Part shown: positions 1 through 10,213 of the stretch, piece by piece
How positions within the stretch are numbered: the first letter of the stretch is position 1
How the letters are laid out: each line of letters starts with the position of its first letter
Assembly: GCF_029690045.1 (NCBI RefSeq)
Contig: NZ_CP121464.1
Location: forward strand, 1,860,001 to 1,924,000
Direction of reading: 5' to 3'
Origin: Janthinobacterium rivuli
GTDB lineage: Bacteria > Pseudomonadota > Gammaproteobacteria > Burkholderiales > Burkholderiaceae_D
Length of the DNA: 64,000 nucleotides
Position numbers and translations under genes: made by a program
Notes under the pieces: model-generated
Told to the model about the DNA's origin: nothing
The model's input: the letters and a program-made list of their open reading frames with translations, nothing else
Database searches by the model: none

Positions 1-1047
1 AACCCGTTCGACATCATCTGCGGCACCTCGGCTGGCGCCATCAACGCCACGGCGCTGGCCTGCCGCGCCGACAATTTCGGCGAAGGTGTGCAAAAGCTGC
101 TCGACGTGTGGCAGCACATCGAAGTCGAGCAAGTCTACCGCGCCGACTCGCTGGGCGTGATCCGCTCGGGCGCGCGCTGGCTGTCGTTGCTGTCGTTCGG
201 CTGGCTGCTGCGCCAGTGGCATGCGTCGCCGCCCAGTTCCCTGCTCGACAATACTCCGCTGGTCAGCCTGCTGCACCGCATGCTCGACCTGCCGCGCCTG
301 GACGCGGCCCTGGCCGACGGCTTGCTGCATGCGCTGGCCGTGACGGCGTCGTCGTATTCGGGCAGCCGCCACATGACGTTTTACCAGACTGCTGAGGATA
401 TCGCGCCATGGGTGCGCACGCAGCGCCTGGCCCTGCCGGACCAGATCGGCGTGGAGCACTTGCTCGCCTCGGCCGCCATCCCCTTCATCTTCCCCGCCGT
501 GCCCCTGTACGTGGGCGGCCAGCGCGAATACTGCGGCGACGGTTCCATGCGCCAGCTGGCGCCGATCTCGCCGGCGATCCACCTGGGCGCGAACAAGGTG
601 CTGGTGGTGGGCGCGGGGCGCATGACGGAACCGGCGCCGGCCGCGTCCGAAGCGGCGCGCTACCCGAGCCTGGCGCAGATCGCCGGACATGCGCTGTCGT
701 CGATTTTCCTCGATGGCCTGGCCGTCGACATCGAACGCCTGAACCGCATCAACCTGACTCTGTCGATGCTGCCACCCGAGTTGCTGGGCAAGACGGCCTT
801 GCGTCCCGTGGAGTTGCTCGTCATCGCGCCGTCCGAGCGCCTCGACGCCATCGCCAGCCGGCATATCGGCAGTTTGCCGCGTCCCATCCGCACCATGTTG
901 TCCGGTATCGGCGCGGCCGAAGCGCGCGGCGCGGCGCTGGCATCGTATTTATTGTTCGAATCGACGTATACTAACGAGCTGATCCGTCTTGGACAGCGCG
1001 ATACGCAAGCCCGCAAGGATGATGTCCTGGCGTTCTTTGGTTCCTGA
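1..1047 (+). CDS. Patatin-like phospholipase, 5'-truncated by window edge
   Basis: Predicted lipid acyl hydrolase of the patatin family. The reading frame is open from base 1, so the true start lies left of the window. The nucleophile elbow GTSAG (G-x-S-x-G) is encoded at 22-36. The second half of the Ser-Asp dyad appears as DGS at 538-546, in the context CGDGSMRQ, which matches the family D-G-A/G motif. The C-terminus (TQARKDDVLAFFG) is typical of the proteobacterial members. It ends 18-54 bp before the sensor kinase gene, depending on the kinase start. Substrate cannot be deduced. The N-terminal oxyanion loop is not in the window. Confidence 0.9.
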   Translation, partial: NPFDIICGTSAGAINATALACRADNFGEGVQKLLDVWQHIEVEQVYRADSLGVIRSGARWLSLLSFGWLLRQWHASPPSSLLDNTPLVSLLHRMLDLPRLDAALADGLLHALAVTASSYSGSRHMTFYQTAEDIAPWVRTQRLALPDQIGVEHLLASAAIPFIFPAVPLYVGGQREYCGDGSMRQLAPISPAIHLGANKVLVVGAGRMTEPAPAASEAARYPSLAQIAGHALSSIFLDGLAVDIERLNRINLTLSMLPPELLGKTALRPVELLVIAPSERLDAIASRHIGSLPRPIRTMLSGIGAAEARGAALASYLLFESTYTNELIRLGQRDTQARKDDVLAFFGS

Positions 1048-1101
1048 GACGGCCCTTGGAGCGGCGTGCGGGTTTTTCGCGTTTTTTTTGACAGGACGAC
1101 T

Positions 1102-4100
1102 GTGCTGGTATTTCGACGTGTTTGCGATGTGGTGTTGTTATTCAGTCTACTGTTGAGTGGCTGGGCCGCGGCGGCGCCCGCGCCCACCCTGCGTTTCGAC
1201 CAGCTCAGCGTCGACCAGGGCCTGGCGCAGGAATCGGTGCTGGCCATCGCCCAGGACCGGCAGGGCTATATGTGGTTCGGCAGCCAGTCTGGCCTGAGCC
1301 GCTACGATGGCTACCGCATGGTCGTCTACAAAAATATCGAAGGCGACAAGACCAGCCTGGCCGACAACTGGGTGGGCGAGCTGCACGTCGATAGCCAGGG
1401 CCAGCTGTGGGTCGGCACCGACAATGGCCTGGACCGCTTCGACGCCGCCAGCCAGACCTTCATCCACTACGCCCCGGCCGAAAAGAGCAAGCGCGGCAAT
1501 GGCAACCGGCATATCCACGCCATCCTCGACGATGGCGCGCGCGGCTTCTGGATCGCCACCTCGGACGGCTTGCAGCATTTCGACCCGGCCACAGGTACCT
1601 TCCGCACCTGGCACCATGAAGAAGGCAAGCCGCACAGCCTGGGCGACAATGAAATCAAGGCGCTGGCGCTGGACGCGCAGCAGCGCCTGTGGATCGGCAC
1701 GGTCACGGGCCTGGACATGCTGGCGCCGGGCAGCGACCGCTTCGAGCACTTTGCCGTCGACACGGATCCTGGCTCGAAGTACAACGTCATCCAGTCGCTG
1801 CTGATCGACCGCCAGCAGAACCTGTGGATCGGCACCATGGCCGGCGCCGAGCGCTGGCGCCTGGGCGCCGCCGGCCAGGCACCGCAGTCGCGCCTGCGCC
1901 TGAATGAAAAACAGGGCTTTTCCGCCATCCGCGTGGCCAGCCTGTATCAGGATATCGACGCCACGGTCTGGCTGGGCAGCAATGCCGATGGCCTGTTCCG
2001 CTGGCTGCCCGAGAGCGACACCTTCCTGCAGTACCGGCACCAGATGGGCGACAAGTTCAGCGTCGCCGACAACCAGCTGTCATCCTTGTACCGCGACCGC
2101 GCCGGCACCTTCTGGGTCGGCTCCTGGTACAACGGCGTGAGCCGGGTCGACCTGGGCAGCGGCGGCTTTTCGCGCATGGCGCGCGCGCCCGGCGACGTGG
2201 GCGCGCTGGCGGACAAGAAAGTGCGCGCCGTGGCCGACGCGGGCAATGGCAAGCTTTGGCTGGCCACCAAGGGCGGCCTGAAACTGTACGACACGCGCGA
2301 CGGCAGCTCGCGCCTGTTCGACCTGCGCAGTTCGCCCGGCATGTCGCGCGACGAGCAGGTCACCACCCTGTACAAGGCGCCGGACGGCGTGCTGTGGGTG
2401 GGCGGCTCGACGGGCTTGCACCGCTTCGATCCGGCACTCGGGCGTTTCTTTACCATGCGCTTTGCCGCCGGCGATCCGAACAGCGACACCATCCGCAATA
2501 TCGTGAGCGACCGCAGCGGCATGCTGTGGGTCTCGACGCGCGGCGGCGTGCACCGCTTCGACCCCTCGACCAAGCGCTTTACCACCTACCGCCATGACCC
2601 GGCCAACCCGAACAGCCTGTCCGACAATATGGTGCGGCCCGTGCTGGAAGACGGCAAGGGGCGCTTGTGGATCGGCTCCTTCCACGGCCTGGACTTGCTC
2701 GACCGCGCCACTGGCCACTTCCGCCATTTCCGCCACGATCCGCAAAACCCGCAGAGCCTGAGCCACGACGAAGTGCATTTCCTGCACGAGGACAAGCGCG
2801 GCGTGCTGTGGGTGGGCACGGCCAATGGCCTGAACCGCATGGACGTCGACGCCAAGGGCGAGATCCGATTCCGGCGCTTCGTGCGCAAGGATGGCATGGC
2901 CGACGATGCCGTCGCCAGCATCCTCGGCGACGACAACGAGCAGCTGTGGCTGAGCACGAATAGCGGCATCACGCGGCTCGACATGCGCAGCGGCCTGTTT
3001 CGCAACTACGACAGCGCCGACGGCACCGTGGAAGGCTCGTACTTCGATGGCGCGGCCCTGCGCGCGTCCGACGGCACCATGTACTTCGGCGGCTTTAACG
3101 GCATGACGGCGTTCGTGCCGCAGGATATCCACGACAACCGCGTGCCGCCGCTGGTGTCCATCACGGAGCTGCAGATCTTCAACAAGCCGGTGGCCATCGG
3201 CCGCGGCGAGTTCGCGCACGTGCTCAGGACGGCCATCGACCATACGCGCCAGCTGGTGCTGACCAGCCGCGAAAGCGTCTTTTCGCTGGAATTCGCAGCC
3301 CTGCATTTCGCCGCGCCCCAGCGCAACATGTTCGCCTACCGGCTCGAAGGCTTCGACCAGGAATGGGTCATGACGGATGCGGGCCGGCGCTTTGCCACCT
3401 ACACCAACCTTGATGCCGGCAATTACGTGTTTCGCGTCAAGGCGGCCAACAAGGACGGCGTGTGGAACGAGAGCGGCGCCACCCTGGCCATCACGATTTT
3501 GCCGCCGTTCTGGAAAACCTGGTGGTTCCGCACCCTGATGGCGGCGCTGCTGCTGGGCGCCATCTATGGCGCGTACCGCCAGCGCGTACGCGCGCTGCGG
3601 CATCAGCAGAATGAACTGGAAAAGCAGGTCAGCGAACGCACGGCCGAGTTGCAGAGCAAGGAAATCGAAGTGCTGGCCCAGTCGGAAAAGCTGGCGCAAG
3701 TGAACAGCAGCCTGACGAAAAACGAGGAAAGCCTGCGCCAGGCCAAGCGCAAGGCCGAGGATGCGACGCGCCAGAAGTCGGAATTTTTGGCCAACATGAG
3801 CCACGAGATGCGCACGCCGCTGGCCGGCGTGATCGGCATGCTGGGCTTTGCCCTGCGCGACGAGCAGCTGCACGACGCCACGCGCGAGCAGATCCTGCGC
3901 GGCCAGGCCAACGCCCAGTCGCTGCTGGTGATCATCAATGACTTGCTCGATTTTTCCAAGATCGAGGCGGGCAAGCTGAGTATCGAAAACATCGACTTCG
4001 CGCTCGGCGCGGCCATCGAGACGGTCGTCAGCCTGTTCGAGGAGCAGGCGGCTGCGCGCAGCATCGGTTTCTCCATCGATTTCGCGCCCGACCTGCCACC

Positions 4101-5331
4101 GTTCGTGGTGGGCGACCCGACCCGTTTGCGCCAGGTGCTGGTCAACCTGGTCGGCAATGCCTTCAAGTTCACCCAGCGCGGCGGCGTCAGCGTCTGCGTC
4201 GAGCGGGCCGGCGTGGCCAGCGGCAGCGGCGGACGGCGTGTCAACCTGATCCGCTTTACGGTCAGCGACAGCGGCATCGGCATCGATGCGGACGCGATGG
4301 CGCGCCTGTTCCAGAAGTTCGAGCAGGCCGACGCCAGCACCACGCGTCGCTACGGCGGCACGGGGCTGGGCCTGGCGATCTGCCGCCAGCTGGTCGAATT
4401 GATGGAGGGCGAGATCGAGGTGGCCAGCACACCGGGGCAGGGCAGCACCTTTGCCTTCACCTTGCCGCTGGCCGACGGCGTGGCGCCGCCGCTGGTGCCG
4501 CAGGTGGCGCTGGCGCCGCACAGCCACCAGTTGCGCGTGCTGTGCGCGGAAGACTTCCCCACCAACCAGATCATCATCCGCGTCATGCTCGAGGAACTGG
4601 GGCACCGGGTCGACGTCGTCGCCAACGGCGTGCTGGCGGTGGCCGCCTGCGTGCATACGCGCTATGACCTGATCCTGATGGACGGGCGCATGCCGGAGAT
4701 GGACGGCGCCACGGCGACGCGCTTGATCCGCGTGGGCGGCTGGCCGGACCAGCCCGTGCGCGACCAGGAACTGATGATCGTGGCCCTGACGGCGAACGCC
4801 AGCGATGAAGACCGCAACCGTTATCTTGGCGTCGGTATGGATGATTTCCTCAGCAAACCGGTGGACGAGGCGGTGCTGCATGGCTTGCTGGCGCGCGCCA
4901 TCGAGCGCCAGCTGCAGCGCGGTTTCATGTTGCCGCGCATGCCGTCGGATGCGCCGCGCGCCGCCGCGCGCGGGCAGGCCGAACTCGACGCCCTGTTCGG
5001 CATCGCGCCGGCGGTTCCCGTGCCGGCGCCTGCCCAGTCCATCCGCAGCGGCGAACTGCAACGGCGCATCCGCGTCGCCTTCCTCGCCGACCTGGAGGGG
5101 CGTTTGCGTGAACTCGACGCCGCCCTGGCGGCGCAGGACAAGGACAACGCCGGGCGCCTGCTGCACGGTTTGAAGGGCAGCGCCGCCTATCTCGATGAAA
5201 CGCAGCTGCACATGCTGTGCACGGAAATGGAGGAGGCGGCGGACGGCGGGCGCTGGACGCAGGTGGCCCTGCATTTGCCGCAATTGCGCGCACTGTTGGC
5301 GCAAATAGCCGTTTCTGGCAAGGAAATGTAA
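1102..5331 (+). CDS. Hybrid sensor histidine kinase, two-component propeller type with receiver and Hpt
   Basis: Large membrane sensor kinase of about 1400 residues. A signal peptide (hydrophobic run VVLLFSLLLSGW, then AAAAPA) leads into about 14 periplasmic beta-propeller repeats with recurring LWVGT, LWIG or FWVG cores. A Y_Y_Y domain follows, then one membrane helix near residue 815 and a coiled coil. The HisKA box is MSHEMRTP (His near 901). The HATPase G boxes include GTGLGLAI. A receiver has its Asp in LILMDGRMP (near 1194), and an Hpt domain has LLHGLKGSA (His near 1355). The whole phosphorelay is therefore on one chain. Start: GTG 1102 with AGGA at 1093-1096 gives a clean signal peptide; GTG 1066 with GGAG at 1057-1060 is also possible and would add 12 residues. 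The propeller/Y_Y_Y layout resembles Bacteroides glycan sensors, but the ligand is unknown. Confidence 0.92.
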   Translation: MLVFRRVCDVVLLFSLLLSGWAAAAPAPTLRFDQLSVDQGLAQESVLAIAQDRQGYMWFGSQSGLSRYDGYRMVVYKNIEGDKTSLADNWVGELHVDSQGQLWVGTDNGLDRFDAASQTFIHYAPAEKSKRGNGNRHIHAILDDGARGFWIATSDGLQHFDPATGTFRTWHHEEGKPHSLGDNEIKALALDAQQRLWIGTVTGLDMLAPGSDRFEHFAVDTDPGSKYNVIQSLLIDRQQNLWIGTMAGAERWRLGAAGQAPQSRLRLNEKQGFSAIRVASLYQDIDATVWLGSNADGLFRWLPESDTFLQYRHQMGDKFSVADNQLSSLYRDRAGTFWVGSWYNGVSRVDLGSGGFSRMARAPGDVGALADKKVRAVADAGNGKLWLATKGGLKLYDTRDGSSRLFDLRSSPGMSRDEQVTTLYKAPDGVLWVGGSTGLHRFDPALGRFFTMRFAAGDPNSDTIRNIVSDRSGMLWVSTRGGVHRFDPSTKRFTTYRHDPANPNSLSDNMVRPVLEDGKGRLWIGSFHGLDLLDRATGHFRHFRHDPQNPQSLSHDEVHFLHEDKRGVLWVGTANGLNRMDVDAKGEIRFRRFVRKDGMADDAVASILGDDNEQLWLSTNSGITRLDMRSGLFRNYDSADGTVEGSYFDGAALRASDGTMYFGGFNGMTAFVPQDIHDNRVPPLVSITELQIFNKPVAIGRGEFAHVLRTAIDHTRQLVLTSRESVFSLEFAALHFAAPQRNMFAYRLEGFDQEWVMTDAGRRFATYTNLDAGNYVFRVKAANKDGVWNESGATLAITILPPFWKTWWFRTLMAALLLGAIYGAYRQRVRALRHQQNELEKQVSERTAELQSKEIEVLAQSEKLAQVNSSLTKNEESLRQAKRKAEDATRQKSEFLANMSHEMRTPLAGVIGMLGFALRDEQLHDATREQILRGQANAQSLLVIINDLLDFSKIEAGKLSIENIDFALGAAIETVVSLFEEQAAARSIGFSIDFAPDLPPFVVGDPTRLRQVLVNLVGNAFKFTQRGGVSVCVERAGVASGSGGRRVNLIRFTVSDSGIGIDADAMARLFQKFEQADASTTRRYGGTGLGLAICRQLVELMEGEIEVASTPGQGSTFAFTLPLADGVAPPLVPQVALAPHSHQLRVLCAEDFPTNQIIIRVMLEELGHRVDVVANGVLAVAACVHTRYDLILMDGRMPEMDGATATRLIRVGGWPDQPVRDQELMIVALTANASDEDRNRYLGVGMDDFLSKPVDEAVLHGLLARAIERQLQRGFMLPRMPSDAPRAAARGQAELDALFGIAPAVPVPAPAQSIRSGELQRRIRVAFLADLEGRLRELDAALAAQDKDNAGRLLHGLKGSAAYLDETQLHMLCTEMEEAADGGRWTQVALHLPQLRALLAQIAVSGKEM

Positions 5332-5417
5332 AATAGGCAATGCCGGCCATCGAGCGCGCGGCCAAACTGGGTAGAATATGGCCAGGCACCGTGACGCTGC
5401 CGCCTATGGAGAAAGCA

Positions 5418-6128
5418 ATGAAAGTACTGGTGGTTGACGATGATGTCGTGTCGCGCATGGTATTGATGCATCTGATCGACAGCTGCGGCGTGCACGATAT
5501 CGTGGAAGCCGAAGATGGCGCGGCGGCGTGGGAGCAGCTTGAAGGCGGCTTGCGTCCGTCGCTGTGCTTCTGCGATTTGCGCATGCCGCGCCTGTCCGGC
5601 ATGGAGCTGCTGCAGAAAATCCGCTCCGACAGCGCGCTCGATGCCATGCCGCTGGTGCTCGTGTCGTCGGCGAATGACCAGGACACGGTGCGCGACGCCG
5701 TGCAGGCCGGCGCCGCCGGCTACATCGTCAAGCCCTTCCAGCCGGAGCAGGTGCGCCAGCATATCGACGCCTGCTTCGACGTTTCCGCCTTGCCGGCCGA
5801 GGCGCCGCGCGACACCTTGCAGCGCCTGGGCATCGACAGCGAACGTCTGCTGGCCTACCTGACGGGCTTCCAGGGACAGATAGTCGCCGCCGGCGAACAG
5901 GTCGACGCCTTGCTGGCGCGCGGCGAACCGGCTCAGGCGCGCCAGCAGCTCGAACGCCTGCACCTCGGTTGCCGCACCCTGGGTCTGCACGGCGCGGAAG
6001 CGGGCATGATGGCCCTGCTGCAGGCCGCGGTGCTCGACGGCGGCCAGATACAAACGGCCCTGGCCGCGCTGGCGCGCAGCGTGGCGCAGCAGGCGCGTCT
6101 GGCACAGAAGCCGGACGGCGCTGGCTGA
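5418..6128 (+). CDS. Response regulator with C-terminal helical (Hpt-like) region
   Basis: 236-residue protein. The N-terminal receiver has the acidic pair VVDDD, the phosphoacceptor Asp in FCDLRMP, Ser in VLVSSA and Lys in IVKPF. There is no DNA-binding or GGDEF output domain. Residues from about 135 form amphipathic helices; one stretch (LERLHLGCRTLG) resembles an Hpt helix but has Glu where the phospho-His should be. Start ATG 5418 is preferred because GGAG lies at 5408-5411 and the receiver begins at once; upstream ATGs at 5340 and 5406 are in frame but add no conserved sequence. It lies 86 bp after the hybrid kinase, so it is probably its partner, acting by protein contact. The output is unknown. 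Confidence 0.85.
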   Translation: MKVLVVDDDVVSRMVLMHLIDSCGVHDIVEAEDGAAAWEQLEGGLRPSLCFCDLRMPRLSGMELLQKIRSDSALDAMPLVLVSSANDQDTVRDAVQAGAAGYIVKPFQPEQVRQHIDACFDVSALPAEAPRDTLQRLGIDSERLLAYLTGFQGQIVAAGEQVDALLARGEPAQARQQLERLHLGCRTLGLHGAEAGMMALLQAAVLDGGQIQTALAALARSVAQQARLAQKPDGAG

Positions 6129-6148
6129 ATCCGCTGTTTTCCGCTTGC

Positions 6149-6168
6149 CGGGAAAATACTTTAGGTTT
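6149..6168. promoter_or_regulatory. Perfect inverted repeat, candidate MarR operator
   Basis: ATACTTTA, a 4-base centre GGTT, then TAAAGTAT form a perfect 8+8 inverted repeat in an AT-rich patch between the response regulator and the CoA-ligase operon. It sits 52 bp upstream of the ligase start. The operon encodes its own MarR-family protein, and MarR dimers bind short palindromes of this size, so autoregulated repression is a reasonable inference. Confidence 0.55.
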
Positions 6169-6220
6169 AAAGTATCTTCTTCCGGGCCTTTGCACGCGCC
6201 CGTCACCAGCCAGGACGAGC

Positions 6221-7840
6221 ATGAGCAGCGACCCTTCGCCTACCACCGCATCTCCCCGGGACGACTTCGCGCGCGCGCACTTGCCGCCGCGCGCGCTCTG
6301 GCCGCAGTTGTGCCTGGACTTGCCCGAGCTGCAGTATCCGGCGCGCCTCAATTGCGTCGCCGCGCTGCTCGATGCGGCCGTGGCCAATGGCGGCGGTGGA
6401 CGCACCGCCATCCTCGCCGACGGCCAGCGCTGGACTTACGCGCAGCTGGCGCGCCAGGTCGACCGCATCGCCCACGTGCTGAGCGCAGACCTGGGCCTGA
6501 TCCCCGGCAACCGCGTGCTGCTGCGCGGCGCGAATACCCCCATGATGGCCGCCTGCCTGCTGGCCGTGCTGAAGGCCGGCTGCATCGCCGTGCCCACCAT
6601 GCCGCTGCTGCGCGCGCGCGAACTGTCCACGATTATCATCAAGGCGGAAGTGAACGCCGTGCTGTGCGCGCAAGGCTTGCGCGCGGAGCTCGATGGCGTG
6701 CCCGGCTTGCCGGCCATGCTGTGCTTTGGCGCCGATGACGCGGAACTGGAGCAGCGCATGGCGGCCCACGCTGCACCGTTTGCCGCGTGCGATACGGCGG
6801 CCGATGACGTCTGCCTGATCAGCTTTACCTCGGGCACGACGGGCGTCCCCAAAGGCACCATGCACATGCACCGCGACTTGCTGGCCATCTGCGACTGCTT
6901 TCCCCGCTCCATGCTGCAGGTGCGCGCCGGCGATATCTTCATCGGCACGCCGCCGCTGGCGTTCACCTTCGGCCTTGGCGGCCTGCTGCTGTTCCCGCTG
7001 CGCTTTGGCGCTTGTACCGTGCTGCTGGAAAAACTCACGCCCGAGGGCCTGCTGCGCGCCATCGGCGCCTATCAGGCCACCATCTGCTTCACGGCGCCCA
7101 CCTTTTACCGCCAGATGGCGCCCCTGGCCGCGCAGCACGACGTGCGCAGCCTGCGTTTGTGCGTGTCGGCCGGCGAGGCGCTGCCGCTGGCCACGCGCGA
7201 CGCCTGGCAGGCGGCGACGGGCCTGGCCATGACGGACGGCATCGGCGCCACCGAAATGCTGCACATCTTCATTTCCGCCACGGGCGAGGGCATCCGCCGC
7301 GGCGCCATTGGCAAGGCCATTCCCGGCTACCAGGCATGCATCGTCGATGAGGCCGGCGTGCCGCAGCCGCCCGGCGTGACGGGCCGCCTGGCCGTGAAAG
7401 GCCCCACCGGTTGCCGCTACCTGTCCGACCCGCGCCAGCGCGAGTATGTGCAGAACGGCTGGAACCTGACGGGCGACACCTTCGAGATGGATGCCGACGG
7501 CTATTTCTATTACCGCTCGCGCAGCGACGACATGATCGTCTCGGCCGGCTACAACATCGCCGGCCCGGAAGTGGAAGAGGCGCTGCTGCGCCACCCCGCC
7601 GTGGCCGAATGCGGCGTGGTCGGGCGCGCCGATGCCGAGCGTGGCCAGATCGTCGAAGCGCACATCGTGCTGAAAGACGGCTGCCAGGCCAGCGATGCGC
7701 TGGCGGCCGAACTGCAGGACTTCGTGCGCCAGCAGATCGCCCCCTATAAATACCCGCGCGCCATCCGCTTCCTGCCTTCCCTGCCGCGCACGGAAACGGG
7801 CAAGCTGCAGCGCTTCAAACTTCGCACGGATACGCCATGA
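6221..7840 (+). CDS. 2-aminobenzoate/benzoate-type CoA ligase
   Basis: ANL-superfamily acid-CoA ligase, 539 residues, cytosolic. It activates an aromatic acid with ATP and CoA as the first step of the operon's pathway. The AMP-binding P-loop [12 protein letters not shown] is encoded near 6830-6865. The motif LTGDTF and the C-terminal hinge and catalytic Lys region ([11 protein letters not shown]) are present. Start ATG 6221 follows AGGA at 6212-6215; the frame is open further upstream but has no better start. It overlaps the next gene by ATGA. The neighbouring fused monooxygenase/reductase makes 2-aminobenzoate (anthranilate) the most likely substrate, as in Azoarcus evansii; salicylate or benzoate cannot be excluded. 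Confidence 0.85.
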   Translation: MSSDPSPTTASPRDDFARAHLPPRALWPQLCLDLPELQYPARLNCVAALLDAAVANGGGGRTAILADGQRWTYAQLARQVDRIAHVLSADLGLIPGNRVLLRGANTPMMAACLLAVLKAGCIAVPTMPLLRARELSTIIIKAEVNAVLCAQGLRAELDGVPGLPAMLCFGADDAELEQRMAAHAAPFAACDTAADDVCLISFTSGTTGVPKGTMHMHRDLLAICDCFPRSMLQVRAGDIFIGTPPLAFTFGLGGLLLFPLRFGACTVLLEKLTPEGLLRAIGAYQATICFTAPTFYRQMAPLAAQHDVRSLRLCVSAGEALPLATRDAWQAATGLAMTDGIGATEMLHIFISATGEGIRRGAIGKAIPGYQACIVDEAGVPQPPGVTGRLAVKGPTGCRYLSDPRQREYVQNGWNLTGDTFEMDADGYFYYRSRSDDMIVSAGYNIAGPEVEEALLRHPAVAECGVVGRADAERGQIVEAHIVLKDGCQASDALAAELQDFVRQQIAPYKYPRAIRFLPSLPRTETGKLQRFKLRTDTP

Positions 7841-10212
7841 ATATTGTCTGCATCGGCGGCGGCCCCGCCGGCCTGTATTTCAGCCTGCTCATGAAAAAGC
7901 AGAACCCGGATCACCGCATCACCGTCATCGAGCGCAACCGCCCGTATGACACGTTTGGCTGGGGCGTCGTGTTTTCCGACCAGACCCTGGGCAACCTGGC
8001 CAACGCGGACGAGCCGACCGCGCGCGCCATCCTGCAGGCGTTCAACCACTGGGACGATATCGAGATCCACTTCAAGGGCCAGACCGTGCGCTCGGGCGGC
8101 CATGGCTTTTGCGGCATCGGCCGCAAGCGCCTGCTCAACATCCTGCAGGCGCGCTGCGAGGAACTTGGCGTGCAGCTGGTGTTCGAGACGGAAGTGCAGG
8201 ACGACCAGGCCATCGCGCAGCAGTACGGCGCCGACCTGGTGATCGCCAGCGACGGCTTGAACAGCCGCATCCGCACGCGTTATGCGGCCAGCTACCAGCC
8301 CGAGATCGAGCAGCGCCAGTGCCGCTTCGTCTGGCTCGGCACGCGCAAGAAATTCGAGGCATTCACGTTTGCCTTCCGCCAGACGCCGCACGGCTGGTTC
8401 CAGGCGCATATCTATCAATACGATGGCGACACCTCCACCTTCATCGTCGAAACGCCCGAACACGTGTGGCGCGCGGCGGGTTTGGATGCCATGAGCCAGG
8501 AAGAGGGCATCGCCTTTTGCGAAGCGCTGTTCGCCGAGGAGCTCGACGGGCAAGGATTGCTGAGCAATTCGCCGCACTTGCGCGGCTCGGCGCAGTGGAT
8601 CACCTTCCCGCGCATCGTTTGCCGCCAGTGGGTGCATGTACAGGACGGCGTGCCCGTCGTGCTGATGGGCGACGCGGCCCACACGGCGCATTACTCGATT
8701 GGCTCGGGCACCAAGCTGGCGCTGGAAGACGCCATCGAGCTGGCCCGCTGCTTCGGCCAGCATGCGGAAGCTGGTGCCGCGCTGGGCGCCTACCAGCAGG
8801 CGCGCGCGGTCGAGGTGCTGAAAATCCAGAGCGCGGCGCGCAATTCCATGGAGTGGTTTGAAAACGTCGAGCGCTACAGCGCCATGGAAGCGCCGCAGTT
8901 CGCCTATTCCATGCTCACGCGCAGCCAGCGCATTTCGCATGAAAACCTGCGCCTGCGCGACCCTGCGTATGTGTCCGATTATGAACGGTGGCTGGCGCGG
9001 CGCGCGGGCGAGCAGGCTGGAGTGGCGATGCGGGACGAGGCCCTGCCGCCCATGCTCACGCCCTTCCGGCTGCGCGGCGTGCTGCTGAAAAACCGCATCG
9101 CCGTCTCGCCCATGGCGCAATACAGCGCCGTCGATGGCGTGGCGGGAGATTACCATCTGATGCACCTGGGCGCGCGCGCCATGGGCGGCGCGGGTCTCGT
9201 GTTTGCCGAGATGACGTGCGTGTCGGCCGATGCGCGCATCACGCCCGCCTGCCCCGGCATGTACAGCGAAGCCCACACGCAGGCGTGGCGCCGCATCGTC
9301 GATTTCGTGCATGCGAACAGCGATGCGAAGATCGCCCTGCAACTGGGCCACGCAGGGGCGAAAGGCTCGACGCAGCCCATGTGGGACGGCATCGACCTGC
9401 CCTTGAAGAAAGATAACTGGCCGCTGCTGGCGGCCTCGGAACAGCAATACCTGGCCGGCGTGTCGCAGGTGGCGCGCGCGGCCACGGAAAGCGACCTGGC
9501 GCGCATCGAGCAGGACTTCGTGCGCGCCACCCTGGCCGCCGCCGTCGCCGGTTTCGACTGGCTGGAACTGCATTGCGCGCATGGTTATCTGCTGTCGAGT
9601 TTTATCTCGCCGCTGACCAACCGCCGCACGGACGACTATGGCGGCAGCCTGGAAAACCGCTGCCGCTATCCGCTGCGCGTGTTCCGCGCCATGCGCGCCG
9701 CCTGGCCGCAGGATAAACCGATGAGCGTGCGCATCTCGGCCCACGACTGGGTCGAAGGCGGCATCACGCCAGATGACGCGGTGCGCATCGCGCGCCTGTT
9801 CAAGCAGGCGGGCGCCGACCTGATCGACTGTTCCTCGGGCCAGGTGAGCAAACTCGAACAGCCCGTATACGGGCGCATGTTCCAGGCGCCGTTCGCCGAC
9901 CGCGTGCGCAACGAGGCGGGCATCGCCAGCATGGCCGTCGGCTCGATCTTCGAGGCGGATCACGCCAACAGCATCATCGCCGCCGGGCGCGCCGACCTGT
10001 GCGCCGTGGGCCGGCCGCACCTGGCCAACCCCGCCTGGACCCTGACGGAAATGGCGCGCATCGGCTACAGCGGCGCAGGCGCAGCGTGGCCGAAACAGTA
10101 CCGGCCGGGCCAGCAGCAGCTGGAACGCAATCTGCAGCGCGAGCGCCAGCTGGCCGCCGCCAATACGGGCCTCACCCCGCAACAGGTGGCCGCGCGGCTG
10201 CTGGAAGGATGA
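7837..10212 (+). CDS. Bifunctional 2-aminobenzoyl-CoA (salicylyl-CoA-like) monooxygenase/reductase
   Basis: 791-residue fusion. The N-terminal half is a class A FAD monooxygenase: Rossmann motif [11 protein letters not shown] at residues 4-14 and FAD motif [11 protein letters not shown] near 278. The C-terminal half, from about residue 405 ([16 protein letters not shown]), is an old-yellow-enzyme/NADH:flavin oxidoreductase domain with an [12 protein letters not shown] segment and a late VGRPHLANP motif. This architecture is that of 2-aminobenzoyl-CoA monooxygenase/reductase, which hydroxylates the CoA-bound ring and then reduces it, removing aromaticity without ring-cleaving dioxygenases. Annotation pipelines often call such fusions salicylyl-CoA 5-hydroxylase. 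It is translationally coupled to the ligase (ATGA overlap). Confidence 0.85.
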   Translation: MNIVCIGGGPAGLYFSLLMKKQNPDHRITVIERNRPYDTFGWGVVFSDQTLGNLANADEPTARAILQAFNHWDDIEIHFKGQTVRSGGHGFCGIGRKRLLNILQARCEELGVQLVFETEVQDDQAIAQQYGADLVIASDGLNSRIRTRYAASYQPEIEQRQCRFVWLGTRKKFEAFTFAFRQTPHGWFQAHIYQYDGDTSTFIVETPEHVWRAAGLDAMSQEEGIAFCEALFAEELDGQGLLSNSPHLRGSAQWITFPRIVCRQWVHVQDGVPVVLMGDAAHTAHYSIGSGTKLALEDAIELARCFGQHAEAGAALGAYQQARAVEVLKIQSAARNSMEWFENVERYSAMEAPQFAYSMLTRSQRISHENLRLRDPAYVSDYERWLARRAGEQAGVAMRDEALPPMLTPFRLRGVLLKNRIAVSPMAQYSAVDGVAGDYHLMHLGARAMGGAGLVFAEMTCVSADARITPACPGMYSEAHTQAWRRIVDFVHANSDAKIALQLGHAGAKGSTQPMWDGIDLPLKKDNWPLLAASEQQYLAGVSQVARAATESDLARIEQDFVRATLAAAVAGFDWLELHCAHGYLLSSFISPLTNRRTDDYGGSLENRCRYPLRVFRAMRAAWPQDKPMSVRISAHDWVEGGITPDDAVRIARLFKQAGADLIDCSSGQVSKLEQPVYGRMFQAPFADRVRNEAGIASMAVGSIFEADHANSIIAAGRADLCAVGRPHLANPAWTLTEMARIGYSGAGAAWPKQYRPGQQQLERNLQRERQLAAANTGLTPQQVAARLLEG

Positions 10213-10213
10213 C

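Noticed and set aside
2080..5340. Minus-strand open frame of 1086 codons opposite the hybrid kinase
   Set aside because: No recognisable domain, no SD, and it mirrors codon bias of the kinase gene; a high-GC shadow.
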